DNA from: a virus
IMG/VR virus record: IMGVR_UViG_3300010354_000658
Location: 1 to 23,858 of that record
Reading direction: 5' to 3' (one strand)
Length of the DNA stretch: 23,858 nt
Shown: positions 13,824 through 20,989 of the stretch, in pieces
How positions within the stretch are numbered: the first letter of the stretch is position 1
Layout: the number at the start of each line of letters is the position of its first letter
Program-made: the position numbers and the translations under genes
Notes under the pieces: generated by a model
What the model saw: only the letters and a program-made list of their open reading frames with translations
What the model was told of the DNA's origin: nothing
Databases searched by the model: none

Positions 13824-15284
13824 ATGCGACAAGCAAAATTAATAATTAACGACGAAGTCAATGTCAAAATTGAAGGACTTGAGTTAGACGCACGTAGAAC
13901 TTTGGTTAAAAAGTTCAAATATGACATTCCATATGCAAGATACTTACCTGCTGTACGCCTAGGACGTTGGGACGGCAAAATGGCCTATTTCCAACTTGGA
14001 GGTAGTACTTTTGTAAATTTGCTGCCAGAAATAATTCCAATTTTAGAAGAATACAATTACGATATTGAGTTGGAAGATAGGCGAGAATACAGCACATCAT
14101 TTAAATTTACTACTGTTAACTCCGACACATTTAGTAGTCATGTTTGGCCAAAGGGTCATCCCAATGTTGGCGAACCAATCCTTTTTCGTGACTATCAAGT
14201 AAACATTGTCAATGGTTTTTTAGCGAATCCACAGAGCATACAAGAAGTCGCCACCGGAGCCGGTAAAACTCTAATCACCGCTGCACTCAGTCACAGTGTA
14301 CAACAACATGGCCGCAGCATTATTATTGTGCCCAATAAGAGTTTGGTAATACAAACTGAAAAGGATTATTTAAATTTGAATCTTGATGTTGGAGTCTATT
14401 TTGGAGATAGAAAAGACAGCAATCATCAGCACGTGATCTGTACTTGGCAAAGCTTAAACAACATTTTAAAAAATACAAAGAATGGAACAGACACAATTTC
14501 AATAAGTGAATTCTTAGAAGGTGTTGTCTGCGTTATTGTAGATGAAACACACATGGCAAAGGCAGATGTATTGAAAACTATGCTTACTGGACCTATGTCA
14601 CGTATACCAATTAGATGGGGATTAACAGGCACGATTCCTAAAGAGCAATTTGAATCGCAGGCGCTCGCAGTCAGTATTGGGCCAGTAATTAATAAACTAT
14701 CTGCCAGCGAGCTTCAAGTTCGAGGGGTACTTGCGCAGTGTCATGTGAATATTGTGCAACTTGTAGATCATGTAGAGCATAAGAATTATCAACAAGAATT
14801 AAAGTATCTATTTGAAGAAGATGGTCGTTTAAACGCAATGGCCAACCTTATACAACAAGTAAACGAAACAGGTAACACACTAGTCTTAGTTGATCGTATC
14901 TCAGCCGGACAAGAACTAGTCGCTAGATTAGGTGACCGAGCAGTGTTTGTCAATGGTGCAACCAAACTATCAGAGAGACAAGAAGAGTATGATGAAATTG
15001 CAACAAGTGATAATAAGGTTATTGTGGCGACTTATGGTGTGGCCGCTGTGGGTATTAATATCCCTCGTATTTTTAATTTGGTTCTTTTGGAGCCCGGAAA
15101 AAGCTTTGTCCGAGTTATACAAAGTATTGGGCGAGGTATTAGAAAAGCTGAAGACAAAGACTTCGTACAAATCTGGGACATAACTAGCACTTGTAGATTT
15201 GCTAAAAGACATTTAACAAAACGCAAGGCATACTACAAGGAAGCTAACTATCCGTTTACTCAGGAGAAACTTGAATGGCAGTAA
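13824..15284 (+). CDS. uvsW: UvsW-like superfamily 2 DNA/RNA helicase
   Basis: 486 residues, near the length of T4 UvsW. The N-terminal 110 residues match its small substrate-binding domain (A-R-Y-L-P-A-V-R-L-G-R-W-D-G-K). Helicase motifs follow in order: R-D-Y-Q as the Q-like motif, A143-T-G-A-G-K-T149 (motif I), D240-E-T-H (motif II), G-L-T-G-T (motif III), V-I-V-A-T-Y-G (motif V region) and Q433-S-I-G-R-G-I-R-K (motif VI). UvsW unwinds branched DNA and R-loops, drives fork regression and switches replication from origin- to recombination-dependent start. Here it has its own promoter directly after a terminator, with an apparently leaderless start. Its last ten bases overlap kdsA. Confidence 0.92.
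   Translation: MRQAKLIINDEVNVKIEGLELDARRTLVKKFKYDIPYARYLPAVRLGRWDGKMAYFQLGGSTFVNLLPEIIPILEEYNYDIELEDRREYSTSFKFTTVNSDTFSSHVWPKGHPNVGEPILFRDYQVNIVNGFLANPQSIQEVATGAGKTLITAALSHSVQQHGRSIIIVPNKSLVIQTEKDYLNLNLDVGVYFGDRKDSNHQHVICTWQSLNNILKNTKNGTDTISISEFLEGVVCVIVDETHMAKADVLKTMLTGPMSRIPIRWGLTGTIPKEQFESQALAVSIGPVINKLSASELQVRGVLAQCHVNIVQLVDHVEHKNYQQELKYLFEEDGRLNAMANLIQQVNETGNTLVLVDRISAGQELVARLGDRAVFVNGATKLSERQEEYDEIATSDNKVIVATYGVAAVGINIPRIFNLVLLEPGKSFVRVIQSIGRGIRKAEDKDFVQIWDITSTCRFAKRHLTKRKAYYKEANYPFTQEKLEWQ
15262..15266 (+). promoter_or_regulatory. Shine-Dalgarno of kdsA inside uvsW
   Basis: AGGAG lies eight bases before the ATG at 15275, inside the last codons of uvsW, so kdsA is translated from the uvsW transcript. 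Confidence 0.65.
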
Positions 15285-16105
15285 GCCTAGCAAATTTTGA
15301 AATAGGATTGCAGCATCCGTTAACTGTTATTGCCGGTCCATGTCAAATTGAAACAGAAGATCATGCGCTTATATTAGCCATGAAGTTAAAAACTATTTGT
15401 TTTGAACTTGGTGTCAATTTTGTTTATAAAAGTAGTTTTGATAAGGCTAATCGGACCAGTGTATCAACTAAACGAGGACCGGGAATCACAGAAGGTCTAG
15501 AAATTTTGTCGCAAGTCAAAAAACAAATTGATGTACCTGTACTAACTGATATACATTTGCCCGAACATGCAGAATATTGTCAAAAATACGACATTGATAT
15601 TATTCAGATTCCTGCTTTTTTATCAAGACAAACAGATTTGCTTATAGCAGCCGGAGAATCAGGTGCTGTTGTTAATATTAAAAAAGGCCAGTTCATGGCT
15701 CCTAATGATATTGCACGAGCGGCTGAAAAAGTTGCTAGCACTGGCAACACAAAAATATTATTATGTGAAAGAGGAGTAACACATGGATACAATAATCTTG
15801 TGGTTGACATGCGCAGTTTACCTATTATGGAGCGTACTGGTTATCCCGTGGTATTTGATTGCACCCATAGTGTACAGCAGCCTGGAGGGCTTGGTACTAG
15901 CTCAGGCGGGGACCGATCCATGGTCCCATACTTGGCGAGATCCGCTGTAGCAACTGGTTCAGTATCAGCAGTGTTTATTGAAACTCATCAAGATCCAGAT
16001 TCTGCTCCCAGTGATGGTCCCAATATGGTGCCTGTAAATCAAATGCATAGTTTAATTGGGCAATTGAATCAATTGCATCAAATGGTTGCAAGTTTTAAAA
16101 AATAA
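15275..16105 (+). CDS. kdsA: 3-deoxy-8-phosphooctulonate synthase (Kdo-8-P synthase)
   Basis: 276 residues, the full length of bacterial KdsA. It condenses phosphoenolpyruvate with D-arabinose 5-phosphate to give Kdo-8-phosphate, the committed step to Kdo of lipopolysaccharide and some capsules. Conserved blocks: I-A-G-P-C23-Q-I-E, Y-K-S-S-F-D-K-A-N-R-T-S, G-P-G, T-D-I-H, Q-I-P-A-F-L-S-R-Q-T-D-L, N-I-K-K-G-Q-F, C-E-R-G, F-D-C-T-H-S-V-Q-Q-P-G-G, and I-E-T-H-Q-D-P-D-x-A-x-S-D-G-P. Cysteine 23, where the E. coli enzyme has asparagine, together with the later His, Glu and Asp indicates the metal-dependent class. The gene appears intact and overlaps uvsW by ten bases. No kdsB, kdsC or kdsD was seen, so the host would supply the rest of the pathway. 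Confidence 0.95.
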   Translation: MAVSLANFEIGLQHPLTVIAGPCQIETEDHALILAMKLKTICFELGVNFVYKSSFDKANRTSVSTKRGPGITEGLEILSQVKKQIDVPVLTDIHLPEHAEYCQKYDIDIIQIPAFLSRQTDLLIAAGESGAVVNIKKGQFMAPNDIARAAEKVASTGNTKILLCERGVTHGYNNLVVDMRSLPIMERTGYPVVFDCTHSVQQPGGLGTSSGGDRSMVPYLARSAVATGSVSAVFIETHQDPDSAPSDGPNMVPVNQMHSLIGQLNQLHQMVASFKK

Positions 16106-16113
16106 AGTATAAT
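16086..16113 (+). promoter_or_regulatory. Sigma70-like promoter, probably leaderless
   Basis: TTGCAA at 16086-16091 in the 3' end of kdsA, 16-base spacer, perfect TATAAT at 16108-16113, then six bases and the ATG at 16120. No Shine-Dalgarno is present. Confidence 0.5.
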
Positions 16114-16119
16114 ATAAAC

Positions 16120-16620
16120 ATGAAAATTTTAACTCTTGACAATATCGCATATGACTTAGATCATTTACCCGAAGAAGTTGATGACTTACGATTCGCAATT
16201 TTGGATAACAGCGATCCTGCAAATCCTGATTATCACTATATTCCGCTTATTTTTCTTGAAAGCTTTTCTGCTCCGGCATTGGTGTTAAGAGTCGGAGAAA
16301 ACATAATTAAAATGCCGGTGGATTGGCAAGTGCTTATTGGCGAACCTGATTTGGGGGATCTTGAAATGCTACCACTGACATCTATAAATGATCGAGGATT
16401 TAAAATTTTTCAATTTAATCCTATGTCAAGTTTTAGACCTAGTTTTTTAGACATTGAAATTATTGATGTTTACCATGAAGTTACTTGGTATGCTCCAAAG
16501 TTGCGCAATGGACAAATGTTGTCAGTACCATTAAATAACGAACATAAACCTGAGTGTGCCTATTTTGTCAAAGACATTTCGCGTAACTGTGAAATTGTGG
16601 ACTATAGAAAAGCTTGGTAA
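16120..16620 (+). CDS. Conserved phage protein of unknown function
   Basis: 166 residues. I believe it belongs to a family common in T4-like phages of aquatic bacteria, from the block Y-I-P-L-I-F-L-E-S-F-S-A-P-A-L-V-L followed by K-M-P-V-D-W, L-P-L-T-S-I-N-D-R-G-F and F-N-P-M-S-S-F, but I know no function for that family. The protein is acidic in its first 35 residues and otherwise beta-rich, without membrane segments or catalytic motifs. A perfect TATAAT box ends six bases before its ATG, which suggests a leaderless transcript. It heads the operon of ATGA-linked genes that includes the gp62-like and DnaE-like proteins, so a link to DNA replication is plausible but unproved. Confidence 0.6.
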   Translation: MKILTLDNIAYDLDHLPEEVDDLRFAILDNSDPANPDYHYIPLIFLESFSAPALVLRVGENIIKMPVDWQVLIGEPDLGDLEMLPLTSINDRGFKIFQFNPMSSFRPSFLDIEIIDVYHEVTWYAPKLRNGQMLSVPLNNEHKPECAYFVKDISRNCEIVDYRKAW

Positions 16621-16630
16621 AAGGAACACC

Positions 16631-16846
16631 ATGCAACAATACAACAACGATCCTGTTATTCTAGATCCAGATAGATTAGAAAAACTTAACTATGATAGAC
16701 TTAAAGAACAAATTATGTCTAGATATAACCTAATGGAAGAGCGTATAATAGTGCAACAAAGCGAAATAGCTAGATTGAACAGAGAAATCGCTAGACTTAA
16801 AAACTACGTAGACGAGTTACAACAACAAATGAGACGGCGTGGATAA
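16631..16846 (+). CDS. Small coiled-coil protein
   Basis: 71 residues. The ATG at 16631 is chosen because AAGGA lies just upstream; longer in-frame starts would run back into the previous gene. Residues about 20-68 look like an almost uninterrupted amphipathic helix with heptad spacing of I, L and V (M-E-E-R-I-I-V-Q-Q-S-E-I-A-R-L-N-R-E-I-A-R-L-K) and end in a basic R-R-R-G tail, so a dimeric or trimeric coiled coil is likely. It starts ten bases after the preceding stop and overlaps the next GTG. A small scaffold or adaptor for its replication neighbours is possible; nothing more specific can be said. Confidence 0.65.
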   Translation: MQQYNNDPVILDPDRLEKLNYDRLKEQIMSRYNLMEERIIVQQSEIARLNREIARLKNYVDELQQQMRRRG

Positions 16847-17276
16847 ATTAAACATTCAAAATGAAATGGCTTGCTTTGATAACAAAGTAAGAAACTTTTA
16901 TGACGAACTAACTGATGACGAGCGTAAAAAATTTAGTAACTATCTTATGATTCGTTGGGGGTCTAGTGTAGAAGGTGGTAGAGAGCTGCAAGAATTTTAT
17001 TTGATAGCTACTAACGAAAGATTAAACAAACATTTTTTTGCTATCAACCGTCATCCAAAATTACAATGGCTATGTGCCACATCAGTTAGTCCGGGTATGG
17101 GCAAGTTTAGACACAGCTGGATAGCAACAAAGAAAAAAGAATCTAGTAGCAATCAAACCAAAAAAGTTTTAAAAGAACTATTTCCGTTGCTTAAAGAAGA
17201 TGAGTTAGAGCTTATGTCTAAAATCAACACACAACAAGATCTAAACAGGTACATAAAAGATCTTGGGGAACAATGA
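16839..17276 (+). CDS. Probable clamp-loader small subunit (gp62-like)
   Basis: 145 residues, starting with GTG that overlaps the previous stop. The middle region, H-F-F-A-I-N-R-H-P-K-L-Q-W-L-C-A-T, followed by a K-K-K-rich stretch and a C-terminal L-F-P-L-L-K-E-D-E-L-E-L-M-S-K-I-N-T-Q-Q-D-L, resembles the short gp62-type clamp-loader subunits of T4-like phages of aquatic bacteria as I remember them. In T4, gp62 joins four gp44 ATPases to load the gp45 sliding clamp on DNA. T4 gp62 itself is longer (187 residues) and no gp44 or gp45 is in this window, so the call rests on sequence pattern and on replication neighbours. It overlaps the next gene as ATGA behind a G-rich ribosome site. Confidence 0.45.
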   Translation: MDKLNIQNEMACFDNKVRNFYDELTDDERKKFSNYLMIRWGSSVEGGRELQEFYLIATNERLNKHFFAINRHPKLQWLCATSVSPGMGKFRHSWIATKKKESSSNQTKKVLKELFPLLKEDELELMSKINTQQDLNRYIKDLGEQ

Positions 17277-17953
17277 CTTCATATCAATGTCGTTTTTGCG
17301 ATAAGTCATTCCAACGAGAACGCAGTTTGGAAGTACATCTATGCGAACCTAAACGCAGATTTCAAGAACAAAACGAACCCGGAGTACGTCTAGGCTTTAA
17401 CGCATACTTAAAGTTTTATGAGTTAACACAAGGTTCTGCTCGCACAAAAACTTTTCAAACGTTTGCAGAAAGCAACTACTACCGAGCTTTTACTAAATTT
17501 GGAAAATACTGTATTAATATTCGTGCAATAAACCCCACACAGTTTTTAGATTGGCTGTTAAAAAATAATAAAAAAATTGATAACTGGACCAGTGATAGAC
17601 TGTATGAAGAATACTTGTTATGGTGGTTACCTAAGGAGAATGTAGCAGATGCGCTTGAAAGAGGAATTACTGAAATTGAAAACTATGCTGAACACAGCAA
17701 CTTGGCACATTTTCGAGATTACTTTCGTTTTGGCAATGATAACCGCATTTGCCATCACATTACTACTGGTCGTGTTAGTCCTTGGGTTGTTTTCAATTGT
17801 GGTTCTGGTATTGAGTGGGTTGATGGCCTTGAGCAACAGCATTTGGATTTGGTCCTTCGTTACATTGATCCTGATATTTGGAATCGCAAGTTTAGTGATT
17901 TCCCATCAGACGTAGAATATTGTAAACACATTTTAAAAGAAGCAGGATTATGA
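17273..17953 (+). CDS. Zinc-finger protein of unknown function
   Basis: 226 residues. The N terminus carries a single classic finger: C6-x2-C9, F13, L19, H22 and then C24, a C2HC variant of the eukaryotic-type C2H2 finger in which the last ligand is reached after one residue. The rest is a helical domain rich in aromatic residues, with Y-Y-R-A-F-T-K-F-G-K-Y, P-T-Q-F-L-D-W-L and, near the C terminus, G-R-V-S-P-W-V-V-F-N-C-G-S-G, the best conserved-looking stretch. I do not recognise its family. It lies between the gp62-like gene and the 17950 gene, with ATGA overlaps on both sides, so it is co-expressed with replication genes; DNA or RNA binding through the finger is a reasonable guess. Confidence 0.6.
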   Translation: MTSYQCRFCDKSFQRERSLEVHLCEPKRRFQEQNEPGVRLGFNAYLKFYELTQGSARTKTFQTFAESNYYRAFTKFGKYCINIRAINPTQFLDWLLKNNKKIDNWTSDRLYEEYLLWWLPKENVADALERGITEIENYAEHSNLAHFRDYFRFGNDNRICHHITTGRVSPWVVFNCGSGIEWVDGLEQQHLDLVLRYIDPDIWNRKFSDFPSDVEYCKHILKEAGL

Positions 17954-18948
17954 ATCCAGTTTATATTGATTTTGTTCCAGGTACACATGGTCATTTTTTG
18001 GCCTATTTGTGCAATAGGTTCAATCCCGAGTCGTCGGCTGCTGCAAAAGCATTAGATCCTTTCAATGACCTTGGTGCGAGTCATAACACAAGTGATGCCT
18101 ATCAAGCCACTCAAAGATTTTTTAATGCACATTACTACGAAACTGAAGATATTAGTTTACGTGGTTCAGTTATATCAATATCTTTTACCGAAGACGATTT
18201 GTTACCATTACTAAGTGGATCACTATTACGAGCTGGCAATGCAGGTATAGACAATGACGAATTACAAACAGATACCTACAATAAATTAGCTAATACCTTT
18301 AACAAACCATTACTTGAAAAACTCATTAGCGGATTTAGTCAAGGGCAGATTAAGGCCGGATACGATGCTATTAAAGATCCAACTTGGCCAGACATTAACT
18401 TTGCTGATGACTATTATGCGTTACCTAAGCATATCCAAGATGAATGCGAACAACAACATGGCATGACTGTGTTCGAGCTTTCTGAGTCAAGACCTCACTG
18501 CCCTAGAAATATCTTGCGAGAGTTTTTCAAATTTGGATTTAAGCGTCCAGAAGAACATGGGTTAATGTTAGAACAGCAACGCATGGTTTATACAAATTCT
18601 GACAAAGTGATTTATATACCGTTTTCTGCGTTTTACAACGCTAATGAGTTAGGAAAAGAATTTTACAAATTGGTAAAACATTTTGATTTAATTTGGGATC
18701 CTTGGACATTAGGTAGTTTACAAAAAAAATTCGCTAGTAAACAAAAATATGCAAACAGTCTTATTAAATGTAAACAACTGTTAGAATTTATTTTAGATGA
18801 TAAGGAAATGAAAATTCCTAAATTGTCTTTGCTGGAAGAAAGCTACATTGAAGCAATTATTGAAACACAAACTGGTTGCAGTCTACCTACAAATAATGTA
18901 GAATGGTATACTGATATTAATGAATTAAGATCACACTTTAAAAAATGA
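17950..18948 (+). CDS. Hypothetical protein with sulfotransferase-like N terminus
   Basis: 332 residues. It opens with V-Y-I-D-F-V-P-G-T-H-G-H-F-L-A-Y-L-C-N, a beta-strand, glycine-containing loop and helix that resembles the PAPS 5'-phosphosulfate loop of sulfotransferases. Later segments fit loosely: R-N-I-L-R-E-F-F-K-F-G-F, V-I-Y-I-P-F-S-A-F-Y-N and a helical C terminus. No 3'-phosphate-binding motif is clear, so the family call is weak. It is linked by ATGA overlaps to the zinc-finger gene and the DnaE-like gene. If it is a sulfotransferase it could add sulfate to a glycan made by the left-hand island; if not, it is a replication-operon protein of unknown role. Confidence 0.35.
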   Translation: MNPVYIDFVPGTHGHFLAYLCNRFNPESSAAAKALDPFNDLGASHNTSDAYQATQRFFNAHYYETEDISLRGSVISISFTEDDLLPLLSGSLLRAGNAGIDNDELQTDTYNKLANTFNKPLLEKLISGFSQGQIKAGYDAIKDPTWPDINFADDYYALPKHIQDECEQQHGMTVFELSESRPHCPRNILREFFKFGFKRPEEHGLMLEQQRMVYTNSDKVIYIPFSAFYNANELGKEFYKLVKHFDLIWDPWTLGSLQKKFASKQKYANSLIKCKQLLEFILDDKEMKIPKLSLLEESYIEAIIETQTGCSLPTNNVEWYTDINELRSHFKK

Positions 18949-19514
18949 GTGCAGATATTGACATAGACTTTGCTGATCGAGACCAAATACTTGGCTTAAT
19001 CAAGCACATCCCTGCAAGACAAGTTGTTGATGGACAGGTGCGCAAACACAACAGCGGTGTCTATGTCACTGATATTCCTTATGATGTAGTCAATCAATGT
19101 GCTGCATTTGATTATCAAGAAGCTGAACGGCGTGGATACTTTAAAATAGATTTTTTGAATATGTCAGTGTATCAATTAATTAAAGATCAAGATCATTATA
19201 ATTCCATGTTAAGCAAAGAACCAAATTGGCAGAGATTGTGGCAAGATCCAGATTGGGCAGAAAAGTTAGTGCATGTTGGAAACTATGTTTCTTTGTTGAG
19301 TACAATGAAGCCTGATTCAATTACAAGAATGGCAGCATTTATATCAGTGATTCGCCCGGGCAAAGCGCATTTGCAAGGTAAATCTTGGACGGAAGTTTTT
19401 GAAACAGTATGGGACGGTGATGATAGCAAGGGATACACATTTAAGAAAAGTCATGCTGTAAGTTACGCTGCACTTGTCACACTGCACATGAATTTACTCG
19501 ACTTTTCTAACTAA
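18945..19514 (+). CDS. Miniature DNA polymerase III alpha-like (DnaE-like) protein
   Basis: 189 residues, against roughly 1,160 in E. coli DnaE. Three conserved strips of the C-family polymerase appear in the right order: A-D-I-D6-I-D8-F-A-D-R (in DnaE P-D-x-D-x-D-F, with two catalytic aspartates), K34-H-N-S-G-V-Y-V (H-A-x-G-V-V-I), Y-F-K-I-D69-F-L-N (the third catalytic aspartate strand, K-F-D-F-L-G-L) and, near the C terminus, K-K-S-H-A-V-S-Y-A-A-L (K-S-H-A-x-x-Y-A). The PHP, most of the fingers, beta-binding and OB regions are missing. Polymerase activity is therefore doubtful; it could be a nucleotide-binding or regulatory derivative. The ATG overlaps the previous stop as ATGA; the 3' end overlaps a convergent gene by 21 bases. 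Confidence 0.6.
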   Translation: MSADIDIDFADRDQILGLIKHIPARQVVDGQVRKHNSGVYVTDIPYDVVNQCAAFDYQEAERRGYFKIDFLNMSVYQLIKDQDHYNSMLSKEPNWQRLWQDPDWAEKLVHVGNYVSLLSTMKPDSITRMAAFISVIRPGKAHLQGKSWTEVFETVWDGDDSKGYTFKKSHAVSYAALVTLHMNLLDFSN

Positions 19515-19871
19515 TGTAATAGATTTTCTTTTGCTTTTTTTCTTAGCAATATCAAGCAGACTACATGCAGGACCATGAACAATACTTAAGTCTCTATTCA
19601 TAAAGGTTCTAAGATAGGGCCTAAACGGCTCCCAGTCTTGTTTGAGAAATATGTTAATAGGGATGCTTCTGTTGCTTTCCCACCACCAAATATTTGCAAG
19701 ATTAATAAAAGTCAACTTAAGTTCATGATCTAAAATCAGCCCGTAGTCATAAATTGTTGTGACTATTTCATCTCTATTTTGTATTATTCCAACGTACTCA
19801 TTACTTGCATATATGCAAAGTGAAATAAATGGGTACTTTTCTGCCAATTTTGTAAAGATATTACTGCCCAT
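19494..19871 (-). CDS. Conserved phage protein of unknown function
   Basis: 125 residues. It resembles a family I recall from T4-like phages of aquatic bacteria, marked by K-Y-P-F-I-S-L, E-Y-V-G-I-I-Q-N, W-W-W-E-S-N-R-S-I-P-I-N-I-F and a very basic C-terminal end (K-K-K-S-K-R-K-S-I). No function is known to me. The basic tail suggests contact with nucleic acid or acidic protein. It is a lone minus-strand gene between two plus-strand units: its 3' end overlaps the DnaE-like gene and its start lies 20 bases from the divergent gene at 19892, with the candidate late promoter of that gene lying across its start codon. The two genes may thus be expressed at different times. Confidence 0.6.
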   Translation of the reverse strand: MGSNIFTKLAEKYPFISLCIYASNEYVGIIQNRDEIVTTIYDYGLILDHELKLTFINLANIWWWESNRSIPINIFLKQDWEPFRPYLRTFMNRDLSIVHGPACSLLDIAKKKSKRKSITLVRKVE

Positions 19872-19876
19872 AAATA
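19870..19876 (+). promoter_or_regulatory. Candidate T4-like late promoter (ATAAATA)
   Basis: The sequence CATAAATA at 19869-19876 matches the T4 late -10 box TATAAATA at seven of eight positions. It lies 15 bases before the ATG of a virion-type gene, which fits late expression, and overlaps the start codon of the divergent gene. Confidence 0.5.
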
Positions 19877-19891
19877 GTTTTGGAGATCCTT

Positions 19892-20977
19892 ATGTATTCA
19901 ACCACTGCGTACTTATATCAACAAATCCAAACAGTTTTATTGGTAGATATCAGTGGTGATTATTTCACTTATAGGTGGAATCCTGTGTATTCAAAACCAT
20001 TAACCATAAACAAAGGTGTTGACAATGTTCTATTATTTGAATTTGTTAACCAAGATCAAAAACCTGTAAACGTAAGCGGCAGCGAATTTATTTTCCGTCT
20101 GCTTAATCAAACTGGTGATGCTGTGCTATTGACTAAAGAAGTTACTTTACTAAGCCCAGTTACTGGGCGAGCACGGGTAGTAATTTCTGCCTTAGACACT
20201 GATCCAATTTTAGCTCAACCTGCTAGTTATAGTTTAGTCCAAAAACAACCTTTGGGAAATTATCAACAGGCAGTTTACGTAGATGCTAACAGTCAAGCTC
20301 GGGCACAGTGTAACGTTGTTGATTCGGCATTGCCAGAATTTGTACCTAGTCAATTCGTGACAATTCCCACAATTTACGGACCAGACTTATACCCACAACC
20401 AAATCAAGGTTACGGTCGTCCAGACTGGGCTTTGCCACAAAACCCACCAAATCCAGTTGTGCCACCACTGGAATATAGTAGCCAAGTATCTGCACCCGAA
20501 AGTGACTTCCACACGTTCCAATTAAAAATGGATCATTACACCGGTAATGTTAAAGTGCAATCAGCAACTCAGTATCAAGGTCCTTGGTTTGATGTCAGCG
20601 ACAGCTATGATTTTTATGACGAAAGTGTAACCCATCATATTAACGTGCCAGGTTTTTACCCATTACTTCGCTTGGCAATTAATAATGTAGGTGGAGTTCC
20701 CAATAGCCAAAGAGCAACAGCCAGTGCTACATGTATTAATGGGGAAGTGACTGAAATCACGGTGACCAGTGGTGGATACGGTTACCTAGCACCGCCGCAA
20801 GTAAGTATTGTAGGTGCCGGAGCAGGGGCAACCGCAGAAGCCACAATTAACAATGGTATAGTAACTAGCATAACAGTTACCAATGGGGGCAGTGGATACA
20901 GTCCGGTGCCACCCGAAAACGTTGGTGCTAATGTTTATATTACCACCGGTGAAATCACAGAAGTTTTATACCGATAG
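19892..20977 (+). CDS. Virion structural protein with repeated glycine-tyrosine motif
   Basis: 361 residues. The ATG at 19892 has GGAG six bases upstream and is chosen over a TTG at 19880. Residues about 30-110 form an Ig-like or BppU-N-like beta domain (S-K-P-L-T-I-N-K-G-V-D-N-V-L-L-F-E-F), common in baseplate and fibre proteins. A proline-rich linker follows at about 165-200. Near the C terminus two copies of a G-x-V-T-x-I-T-V-T-x-G-G-x-G-Y unit start at residues 284 and 322; such repeats are frequent in phage adhesins and neck or fibre proteins. A late-type promoter lies in front. It is likely a tail, neck or capsid decoration protein; the exact site is not determined. Confidence 0.65.
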   Translation: MYSTTAYLYQQIQTVLLVDISGDYFTYRWNPVYSKPLTINKGVDNVLLFEFVNQDQKPVNVSGSEFIFRLLNQTGDAVLLTKEVTLLSPVTGRARVVISALDTDPILAQPASYSLVQKQPLGNYQQAVYVDANSQARAQCNVVDSALPEFVPSQFVTIPTIYGPDLYPQPNQGYGRPDWALPQNPPNPVVPPLEYSSQVSAPESDFHTFQLKMDHYTGNVKVQSATQYQGPWFDVSDSYDFYDESVTHHINVPGFYPLLRLAINNVGGVPNSQRATASATCINGEVTEITVTSGGYGYLAPPQVSIVGAGAGATAEATINNGIVTSITVTNGGSGYSPVPPENVGANVYITTGEITEVLYR

Positions 20978-20989
20978 TACTCAAGTTAC

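Noticed and set aside
16556-16630. Longer N terminus for the coiled-coil miniprotein
   Set aside because: The extra residues overlap the preceding gene in another frame, and the internal ATG at 16631 has a clear Shine-Dalgarno.
19880-19891. TTG start for the virion protein
   Set aside because: The TTG overlaps the GGAG ribosome site that serves the ATG at 19892.
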